From positions 1 through 10,744 of the forward strand of contig JAFRJF010000081.1 in assembly GCA_017432405.1 (NCBI GenBank): a DNA stretch of 10,744 bases, in the 5' to 3' direction. The notes under the pieces are model-generated. The model did no database searches and had not been told where the DNA came from. It worked only from the letters and a program-made list of their open reading frames with translations. Shown here piece after piece: positions 5,509-10,744 of this stretch. The position numbers were made by a program, and so were the translations under genes. Numbering within the stretch: the first letter of the stretch is position 1; each line of letters opens with the position of its first letter. This stretch comes from Clostridia bacterium. Its GTDB lineage: Bacteria; Bacillota_A; Clostridia; Christensenellales; Aristaeellaceae.

Positions 5509-5568
5509 GTCAGGGGACGGCGCTTTTGACTCTGCGAAACGCGCAGACAAAAGCGCCGTCCCTTTGTC
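5509..5568. repeat. Dispersed inverted repeat, copy D (near-perfect hairpin)
   Basis: Left end GTCAGGGGACGG (5509-5520), right end CCGTCCCTTTGTC (5556-5568). GGGACGGCGCTTTTG (5514-5528) pairs perfectly with CAAAAGCGCCGTCCC (5548-5562); after a two-base bulge TCTGCG (5531-5536) pairs with CGCAGA (5542-5547) around an AAACG loop. The ends are those of copies A-C but the inner sequence is different, with compensating changes on both arms. It follows DUF2442 and could act as an RNA end, although the following T-run is weak. Confidence 0.85.
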
Positions 5569-5618
5569 TTATGCCGCCCCGCAACCAAACCCTAACGCAA
5601 ACGTGCCGTGCAATGCGC

Positions 5619-5647
5619 TTGAAGCCTTCACAGAGGAGGTATATGAT
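5619..5647 (+). promoter_or_regulatory. Candidate promoter of the antiporter gene
   Basis: -35 TTGAAG (5619-5624), a 17-base spacer and -10 TATGAT (5642-5647). The spacer includes GAGGAGGT, which looks like a ribosome-binding site but has only four-codon and shorter frames after it. If this promoter is used, the leader would begin near 5654 and AAGAAAGG (5662-5669) would serve the ATG at 5684. Confidence 0.42.
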
Positions 5648-5683
5648 ATGGTAATCAAATAAAGAAAGGCAATGAACTAAAAA

Positions 5684-6973
5684 ATGCTTCTTCCGACCGC
5701 GTTTGCCCTGTTCGCGGGGCTGATCATGACCCGTATCTTCAAGAAAATCAACCTCAAGCTGCCCGATGTGACGGCCTTCCTGATCGCCGGCGTGCTGGTG
5801 GGCCCCTTTGTGCTGGGAGCCATAGACATCCCCTTAGGCTTCAATTCCATGGAGGCGCTGGACAGGGTCAGCTTCCTGTCCACCGTGGCCCTGGGCTTTA
5901 TCGCCTTCGACATCGGCAACGAATTCCGGCTGGCCCAGCTGAAGAAGACGGGCAAGGTCGCCACGGTGATCGGCATCGTACAGGCCCTGGCCGCCATGGC
6001 GCTGGTGGACATCGCCCTCATCGGCCTCCACTTCATCCTCGGCCCTGAAAAGCTGCCCCTGCCGGTGGCCATCACCCTGGGCGCCATCGCCACGGCCACG
6101 GCCCCCGCGGCCACGCTGATGGTCGTGCGCCAGTACAAGGCCAAGGGCCCGCTGACCGACCTGCTGCTGCCCATCGTCGCCCTGGACGACGCCGTGGGCC
6201 TGGTGGTGTTCGCCGTGTCCTTCGGCATAGCCCAGGCCCTGGAGGGCGGCGCGCTGAACGTGACCTCGGTCATACTCAACCCGATGCTGGAGATCGTCTG
6301 CTCGCTGGCGCTGGGTGCGGCCATGGGCGAGCTGCTGACGCTGCTGGAGAAGCTGTTCTTCTCCAACAAGAACCGCCTGTCGCTGACCATCTCCTTCGTG
6401 TTGATGACCATCGCCCTGTCCACGCTCCAGATCCCGCTGCCCGGCGGCGCGAAGATCACCTTCTCCTCGCTGCTGGTGTGCATGATGCTGGGCACCATGT
6501 TCTGCAACCTCAGCGAATACTCCGTGGACATCATGAAGCGCTCCGAGGAATGGACCGCCCCGCTGTACGCGGTGTTCTTCGTGCTCTCCGGCGCGCAGCT
6601 GGACCTTAGCGTGTTCCGCTACCCCTCGATACTGCTGATCGGCCTGGTGTTCATACTGGTGCGCTGCGCCGGCAAGTACCTGGGCGCCTGGGGCAGCGCC
6701 ACGGTGATGGGCTGCGAGCCCAACGTGCGCAAGTACCTGGGCGTCACCTTGTTCCCCCAGGCCGGCGTGGCCCTGGGCATGGTGGTCACCGCCCAGGCCC
6801 TCGGCCAGGAATACGGCGCCATGATCCGCAATATCATACTGTTCGCCGTGCTCGTCTACGAGCTGGTGGGCCCGCTGCTGACCAAGCAGGCCCTGATGGC
6901 CGCCGGCGAAGTGGCAGACAAGCACCCCGAAGCGCACTACCGGGCCAGGTTCCAGAAGAAGGCCGCGCAGTAA
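5684..6973 (+). CDS. Cation:proton antiporter (CPA2 / Na+/H+ exchanger family)
   Basis: A 429-residue integral membrane protein with about 12-13 hydrophobic segments across the Na_H_Exchanger domain (roughly residues 1-405). The N-terminal MTRIFKKINLKLPDVTAFLIAGVLVGP is typical of Kef/NapA-like CPA2 carriers. ATATAPAAT (136-144) corresponds to the unwound helix segment and VALDDAVGL carries the two aspartates Asp168-Asp169 (DD motif), associated in the family with electrogenic exchange. It likely swaps Na+ or K+ for protons at the cytoplasmic membrane. There is no C-terminal TrkA-N/RCK domain; the tail is a short, charged, soluble segment. The start is fixed by an in-frame stop at 5678-5680, though the AAGAAAGG site is 14 bases away, longer than usual. 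It is a single-gene unit with its own terminator at 7003. The ion specificity cannot be read from sequence. Confidence 0.93.
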   Translation: MLLPTAFALFAGLIMTRIFKKINLKLPDVTAFLIAGVLVGPFVLGAIDIPLGFNSMEALDRVSFLSTVALGFIAFDIGNEFRLAQLKKTGKVATVIGIVQALAAMALVDIALIGLHFILGPEKLPLPVAITLGAIATATAPAATLMVVRQYKAKGPLTDLLLPIVALDDAVGLVVFAVSFGIAQALEGGALNVTSVILNPMLEIVCSLALGAAMGELLTLLEKLFFSNKNRLSLTISFVLMTIALSTLQIPLPGGAKITFSSLLVCMMLGTMFCNLSEYSVDIMKRSEEWTAPLYAVFFVLSGAQLDLSVFRYPSILLIGLVFILVRCAGKYLGAWGSATVMGCEPNVRKYLGVTLFPQAGVALGMVVTAQALGQEYGAMIRNIILFAVLVYELVGPLLTKQALMAAGEVADKHPEAHYRARFQKKAAQ

Positions 6974-7002
6974 CCGCTCCCGGGCTTCGCCCTGTAATTC
7001 TC

Positions 7003-7032
7003 AAAGACTTGCCTTTTCAGCAAGTCTTTTTT
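7003..7032 (+). terminator. Terminator of the antiporter gene
   Basis: AAAGACTTGC (7003-7012) pairs perfectly with GCAAGTCTTT (7020-7029) around a seven-base loop CTTTTCA, continuing into a T-run to 7032. The loop also holds the -35 region of the next promoter. Confidence 0.92.
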
Positions 7033-7042
7033 GTGCTATAAT
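7014..7042 (+). promoter_or_regulatory. Promoter of the transglutaminase-like gene
   Basis: A perfect -10 TATAAT (7037-7042) preceded by TGC (extended -10), with TTTTCA (7014-7019) 17 bases upstream as a weak -35. Start of transcription near 7049 leaves a leader of about 50 bases. It also shows that an in-frame ATG at 7041 cannot be the start codon. Confidence 0.62.
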
Positions 7043-7097
7043 GAAAAGGCAATATAACAAACTGGATGTTTTCCCCCGTGACCACAAGGAGCCGCCC

Positions 7098-9998
7098 ATG
7101 AAAAAAGCGCTATGTGCCTTATTGATTCTCCTGCTGACGACAGCGGTGCCGGCGCTGACGGAGAGCGCGATCTCCATGCCCGGTGAATTGGAGATCACTG
7201 AGGAAGCACTCCTCCTCCCGGAGGACGTCAGCGCCGGTCCTGAGACGGATGGGGGCGATATCCTGCTCCCGGAGGACGACGCCGAAATGCCGTTCGAGCT
7301 CGCCGACGAGATGCCTGTCGACGTCCCGATCGACCTCGATATCTCCGACGGCGGCCTTGAAGCCAATCTGCTGATACCGGAGCCGACAGACGACGGCCTG
7401 GCCTCCGACCCCGCCGTGCTGGTGCCGACCGAGGAGGAAGCGTGCTTCATCCATTCCTCCCGGGACAGCGACGCCCTGTTCGCCGGCTACGCGAACGGCA
7501 TTCTCCACGGCGCTGGACCCAGGCGCAACGCCACCGCCTACGCCCGGGAAAAGCTGAACAGCCAGGAGCAGGTCATCTACGACGCCTTGAAGCCCCTCCT
7601 CGCCCAGGTCGCCGAGGGCAGCCGCGCCTCCACCAAGTTCGAAGTTCCCCTGTCAGCACTGCTGGGCCTGACCCGCATCACCGGCCAGGCCCTGACCGGC
7701 GAGGTGCTGTCCAACCCGATGACCGACGACGAAATGGCCCGTGTCGCCGCCGCGTGGAAGGCACTGTACACCTACACGCTGAGCAACGTAGCCAACGCCC
7801 TGTGGTTTGACTGTACCTACGAGCTGTACTGGCTGGATCGCTACGACAATCCCATCCGGGCCGTAAAGCCCGCGGTGATGTATCGCTACAGTGCCGAGCT
7901 CGGCGACTGGGAGCTTTATGTGGCGGACGGTGCCGGCGTCAGCTTTCGATTCCCGGTGCTTGCCCGGTACCAGGGCGATACCTATACCGTGGATCCCGGA
8001 AGCATCGACCGAGCGAAGCTCGCCCGAAAGAACGCCCAGGCCATCGTGGAGCAATACGCCGGCTGCTCGGATTATGCCAGGCTGGCCGGCTACGTGACGG
8101 CGATCTGCCGGCTGGTGCGCTATGACGACGAGGCCGCCACCCCCGAATGGCAGTACGCCAATCCCCAGGTCCAGGACCCCTGGAAGCTGATCTCGGTCTT
8201 CGACGACGACAGCAGCACGAACGTGGTCTGCGAGGGCTACGCCCAGGCCTATCAGTACCTGTGCGAGCTGACACAGTTCGACGGCGACATCCACTGTCGC
8301 CTGGTTACCGGAAACGTCAGCGGCACGGAGCACTCCTGGAACCTGGTGCGCATGGACGACGGGAAGAACTACCTGGTGGACGTGTCCTCCATGGACGGCG
8401 ATTGGGACGACACGGACGGCGACCTGGCCCACTGGATTGGCGAAAACCGGGGCAACCTGTTTCTCTGCGGCGGCTCCGGCAACGTCTCTGTCGGCTACGA
8501 CATCGTAAGACGCGACGGCTCGGAGGAGGGCAGGCGAAGCTACCGCAGCGAGACGCTGGACATCTATCCCGATGCCGCGCTGGCCCTCGCCCCGAAGCGC
8601 TACACCCCCACCGGCTTCCACAAGCTCCCCGACGGCTTCCACTATTTTGACGACAGCGGCGCGTTTGTCACCGGAGAAGCGCTGCTGGACGGCTATGGCT
8701 ATCGGTTCGACGTCGACGGCAGGCTGGAGGACAGTCTCTCCGGCTGGCACACCGTCGACGGCGAGCGCCGCTTCTTCGAGGCCGACGGCAAGCTGCACGA
8801 GACGCACACCCCGATCATCGACGCCGCCGTGCCGCCGACCTGTACCGAGCCGGGCCTGACCGAGGGCAGCCATTGCGCCGTCTGTGAAACGGTGTTGACC
8901 CCCCAGGAGCCCGTCGAAATGCTGGGCCATCATTGGGGAAAGGCGTCCTATGCCTGGTCTGAGGACTACACGAGCGTCGCCGCCCGCAGAGCCTGCCTGA
9001 ACGACCCGGCCCATGTGCAGGCCGAGACCGTCCAGACCTCCGCCGAGGTCACGAAGGCCGCCACCTGCACCGCCAGGGGCACCACCACCTACACCGCCAG
9101 CTTCGATAATACCGCCTTTCACACGCGGAAGAAGGCCGTCAGAAACATCCCCGCCACCGGCCATCGCTGGGGCAGGGCCGGATACACCTGGGCTGAGGAT
9201 TACACGAGCGTCACCGCACGCAGGGCCTGCCTGAACGACCCGGCCCATGTGCAGATCGAGACCGTTCAGACCTCCGTCGAGGTCACGAAGGCCGCCACCT
9301 GCACCGCCAGGGGCACCACCACCTACACCGCCAGCTTCAGGCGCACTGCCTTCAGGACACAAAAGAAGCGAGTCAGGGACATCCCCGCCACCGGCCACAC
9401 GCCCGTCACGGACCCCGCCGTACCGCCAACCGCCACTGCCAACGGCCTGACCGAAGGCAGCCATTGCGCCGTCTGCGGCAAGGTGCTCGTGGCGCAGAAG
9501 CCAATCCCTAGGCTGGACAACGCCCTGATCCTGCGGGGCAACGCCTGCCGGCTGGTCGAGGTGGGCAAGCCCCGTCAAATCATCGTGGCGCTGGGACCGG
9601 TCAGAAGCTACAAGAGCAGCGTGCCCTCTGTTGCCTCGGTCAGCCGGAAGGGGCGTGTAAGCCCACGCGCGCCAGGCATAGCGCTGATCACCATACATCT
9701 GAAGGATGACAGCATACTGCTGCTGAAGCTGGTCGTCCGGGATCCCCACGCGCCCAAATCCGTGCGCATCGCCCAAGGGCGTCGCGCCACACTGAAGGTC
9801 GGGGAAACGCTGGCCCTGAAGGCCGTGCTGCGACCTGCCGGTACACGATCCGCGCTGCGCTGGAGCAGCAGCGAACCCAGGATCGCCTCCGTCAGCAGGT
9901 CGGGCGTGGTCCAGGCGCGTCAGCCGGGCAGAGCGACGATCGTGGTGCGCACCGCCAACGGCAAGCGGGCCGCCATCTCGATCGCGGTGGTAAGATAA
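7098..9998 (+). CDS. Secreted transglutaminase-like protein with repeat block and BIG2 domains
   Basis: A 966-residue exported protein. The ATG at 7098 has AAGGAG (7086-7091) six bases upstream. Residues 1-22 (MKKALCALLILLLTTAVPAL) form a signal peptide. Residues about 23-115 are a very acidic, Pro-rich linker. A helical part leads into a transglutaminase-like core with the expected Cys378 (VVCEGYAQAY), His412 (EHSWNLV) and Asp428 (YLVDVSSMDGD) triad. Residues about 506-568 (GFHKLPDGFHYFDDSG, GWHTVDGERRFFEADGK) resemble cell-wall-binding repeats. A Cys-containing repeat block (570-807) follows, then two BIG2-type Ig-like domains (about 808-966) with ASVSRKGRVS and ASVSRSGVVQ. No LPXTG signal or C-terminal membrane anchor is present, so attachment is probably non-covalent through the repeats. 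The likely role is a cell-surface or secreted peptide-modifying or peptide-cleaving enzyme; substrate unknown. No clear terminator follows. Confidence 0.92.
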   Translation: MKKALCALLILLLTTAVPALTESAISMPGELEITEEALLLPEDVSAGPETDGGDILLPEDDAEMPFELADEMPVDVPIDLDISDGGLEANLLIPEPTDDGLASDPAVLVPTEEEACFIHSSRDSDALFAGYANGILHGAGPRRNATAYAREKLNSQEQVIYDALKPLLAQVAEGSRASTKFEVPLSALLGLTRITGQALTGEVLSNPMTDDEMARVAAAWKALYTYTLSNVANALWFDCTYELYWLDRYDNPIRAVKPAVMYRYSAELGDWELYVADGAGVSFRFPVLARYQGDTYTVDPGSIDRAKLARKNAQAIVEQYAGCSDYARLAGYVTAICRLVRYDDEAATPEWQYANPQVQDPWKLISVFDDDSSTNVVCEGYAQAYQYLCELTQFDGDIHCRLVTGNVSGTEHSWNLVRMDDGKNYLVDVSSMDGDWDDTDGDLAHWIGENRGNLFLCGGSGNVSVGYDIVRRDGSEEGRRSYRSETLDIYPDAALALAPKRYTPTGFHKLPDGFHYFDDSGAFVTGEALLDGYGYRFDVDGRLEDSLSGWHTVDGERRFFEADGKLHETHTPIIDAAVPPTCTEPGLTEGSHCAVCETVLTPQEPVEMLGHHWGKASYAWSEDYTSVAARRACLNDPAHVQAETVQTSAEVTKAATCTARGTTTYTASFDNTAFHTRKKAVRNIPATGHRWGRAGYTWAEDYTSVTARRACLNDPAHVQIETVQTSVEVTKAATCTARGTTTYTASFRRTAFRTQKKRVRDIPATGHTPVTDPAVPPTATANGLTEGSHCAVCGKVLVAQKPIPRLDNALILRGNACRLVEVGKPRQIIVALGPVRSYKSSVPSVASVSRKGRVSPRAPGIALITIHLKDDSILLLKLVVRDPHAPKSVRIAQGRRATLKVGETLALKAVLRPAGTRSALRWSSSEPRIASVSRSGVVQARQPGRATIVVRTANGKRAAISIAVVR
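8805..8927 (+). repeat. 41-residue 'HTP' repeat, unit 1
   Basis: Encodes a 41-residue module beginning HTPIIDAAVPPTCTEPG and containing LTEGSHCAVC. The three cysteines (in PTCTE and HCAVC) resemble a small metal-binding or disulfide-stabilised fold common in clostridial surface proteins. Its partner is at 9396-9518. Confidence 0.85.
8928..9395 (+). repeat. Tandem 234-base repeat, two units (78 residues each)
   Basis: Unit 1 is 8928-9161 and unit 2 is 9162-9395, in phase and without gap. Each encodes a module starting H-[HR]-W-G, with EDYTSV, RRACLNDPAHVQ, EVTKAATCTARGTTTYTASF and ending in IPATG. Two conserved cysteines per unit. The units are highly similar in both DNA and protein, pointing to recent duplication or conversion. 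Confidence 0.95.
9396..9518 (+). repeat. 41-residue 'HTP' repeat, unit 2
   Basis: Encodes HTPVTDPAVPPTATANG and the same LTEGSHCAVC as unit 1, exactly 41 residues. The first cysteine of unit 1 is alanine here (PTATA instead of PTCTE), so only the HCAVC pair remains. Confidence 0.85.
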
Positions 9999-10047
9999 CC
10001 CGTCGCCAGTTTTCACGTAGAATATACAGTGATTCAACATCATCATG

Positions 10048-10077
10048 CTTACATCAATGATAACAGATCATTATAAT
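10048..10077 (+). promoter_or_regulatory. Candidate promoter of the lipoprotein gene
   Basis: -10 TATAAT (10072-10077) is perfect; CTTACA (10048-10053) 18 bases upstream matches four of six -35 positions. The inverted repeat AATGAT-AACAG-ATCATT (10056-10072) fills the spacer and could be an operator. The surrounding 9999-10080 is AT-rich, as promoter regions here are. Confidence 0.5.
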
Positions 10078-10132
10078 TGATATGCCTTGCAGATTGCAGG
10101 AGCACGACATAAGCGAAAGGAAGTACCCGGGA

Positions 10133-10489
10133 ATGAAAAAGATCATCGCTCTGATTCTGGTTATGGTTCTGTTGGCTTTCGGCCTGACCGCCTGCAAGAA
10201 GGCTGAGCAGAAGGCTGAAGAAGCTGCCGCCAAGGTCGAGGAGACCGCCGAGAAGGCCGAGGAGAAGGCTGAAGAGGCCGCCGAGAAGGCCGAGGAAAAG
10301 GTCGAAGAGGCTGCTGAGAAGGCCGAAGAGGCTGCTGACGCTGCCGCTGATGCTGCTGCCGACGCCGTTGAGGAGGCCGAAGAGAAGGTCGAAGAGGCCG
10401 CTGAGGCTGCTGCTGACACCGCTGAGGCCGCTGCCGACGCCGCTGAAGAGGCCGTTGAAGAGGCTGCTGACGCCGCCGCTGGCAACTAA
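10133..10489 (+). CDS. Ala/Glu/Lys-rich helical lipoprotein
   Basis: A 118-residue protein starting at the ATG at 10133 (MKKIIALILVMVLLAFGLTAC); AAAGGAAG lies about nine to twelve bases upstream. LTAC (residues 18-21) is a lipobox, so Cys21 should be lipidated and the mature protein anchored to the outer face of the membrane. The remaining 97 residues are almost only Ala, Glu, Lys, Asp and Val in repeats such as EEAAEKAEEK, with no Pro or Gly until the last residues, which predicts one long continuous helix or coiled coil. Lysines stop after residue 85 and aspartates begin only at residue 69, so the distal end is much more acidic. It resembles in style Lpp-like or other spacer lipoproteins but I recognise no specific family. 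An earlier in-frame ATG at 10082 is rejected because it lies at the promoter. Confidence 0.87.
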   Translation: MKKIIALILVMVLLAFGLTACKKAEQKAEEAAAKVEETAEKAEEKAEEAAEKAEEKVEEAAEKAEEAADAAADAAADAVEEAEEKVEEAAEAAADTAEAAADAAEEAVEEAADAAAGN

Positions 10490-10503
10490 TTCGATTCGGA
10501 TTG

Positions 10504-10539
10504 CAACAAAACGCCCCGCAAACGCGGGGCGTTTTGTTG
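10504..10539 (+). terminator. Strong terminator of the lipoprotein gene
   Basis: CAACAAAACGCCCCGC (10504-10519) pairs without mismatch with 10524-10539 around an AAAC loop. The GC-rich inner stem is followed by TTTTGTTG on the right and preceded by CAACAAAA on the left, so it could work in both directions. It begins 14 bases after the stop. Confidence 0.95.
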
Positions 10540-10744
10540 TGAACTCGACTGCGACAAGGAACCCGTGCCCCGTGATTCAGGGGCAAATTCTAACCGTCAA
10601 ATACTGATTTGTCGGGGAGAGGGATTAGGGATTAGAAATAGTGGCTGGCGCATGGTAGAAACAAACACCATCCCTTAAAACATGAATAATCCTCTGTTCT
10701 GTCGCGGGAACGGTCGCTCTATTCCTCGTGATACCTCGGTGCGC
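10540..10744. other. No recognisable gene; right edge
   Basis: The stretch holds a weak hairpin (TGCCCC 10566-10571 with GGGGCA 10580-10585) and a short GGGATTA duplication near 10620-10636. A plus-strand frame from ATG 10682 is open to the window edge but has no ribosome-binding site and no recognisable protein, so no gene is called. Confidence 0.45.

Noticed and set aside
5834..6937. 367-codon minus-strand frame opposite the antiporter
   Set aside because: His/Gln/Gly-rich translation typical of a shadow of hydrophobic plus-strand codons; no start signals.
8805..9518. CRISPR-like array
   Set aside because: The repeats are in-phase protein-coding modules of 41 and 78 residues, without spacers.
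7653..10046. 797-codon open frame on the minus strand opposite the transglutaminase-like gene
   Set aside because: Shadow frame; low-complexity Gly/Ala/Val/His-rich translation mirroring the repeats on the plus strand.
10054..10485. Ser/Ala-rich minus-strand frame opposite the lipoprotein
   Set aside because: The apparent repeats come from the Ala/Glu codons of the real gene read backwards.
10682..10744. Frame starting MNNPLFCRGNGRS and open at the right edge
   Set aside because: No Shine-Dalgarno sequence or promoter and no recognisable protein; cannot be judged from 21 codons.

Overview
The window looks like chromosomal DNA of an anaerobic, GC-rich low-branching Bacillota, probably a gut or rumen Clostridia lineage. 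Evidence: strong Shine-Dalgarno sites, consensus sigma-A promoters, Rho-independent terminators with T-tracts, a strictly anaerobic class III ribonucleotide reductase, and a large secreted protein with transglutaminase-like, Cys-containing and Ig-like (BIG2) modules typical of clostridial surface proteins. No rRNA, tRNA, CRISPR array or transposase gene was found.

Left part (1-4890), a mosaic of gene fragments around one intact operon: after about 400 bases without a recognisable gene (one terminator-like hairpin), a consensus promoter and ribosome-binding site drive a small ORF that encodes a signal peptide and then runs straight into a dispersed inverted repeat (copy A, 551-619). A 69-base scrap follows, then copy B (688-757). 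Directly after B is the C-terminal end of what looks like a siphophage distal tail protein. Next come a tetR-family repressor on the minus strand and the divergent operon nrdD-nrdG (anaerobic ribonucleoside-triphosphate reductase and its radical-SAM activase). After nrdG and its terminator comes the N-terminal part of a phage tail-associated (Tal / minor structural) protein, cut off at repeat copy C (4742-4854). In siphophages the distal tail gene normally precedes the tal gene directly, so tetR-nrdDG sits like a cargo (moron-type) cassette inside a decayed tail module.

The tetR/nrdD intergenic region has two near-consensus promoters facing each other and almost fully overlapping, flanked by two similar AT-rich palindromes. 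This suggests that the TetR protein represses both itself and nrdDG.

Middle (4858-5568): a terminator, then a promoter-led two-gene unit of small DUF4160 and DUF2442 proteins, closed by repeat copy D, a near-perfect hairpin. Copies A-D therefore separate unrelated modules.

Right part (5619-10744), apparently ordinary host genes: a CPA2-type cation:proton antiporter with a DD motif and a strong terminator; a 966-residue secreted transglutaminase-like protein with a symmetric repeat block and two BIG2-like domains; and a 118-residue lipoprotein whose mature part is one long Ala/Glu/Lys/Asp helix, ended by a 16-bp perfect terminator hairpin. The last 200 bases hold no recognisable gene.
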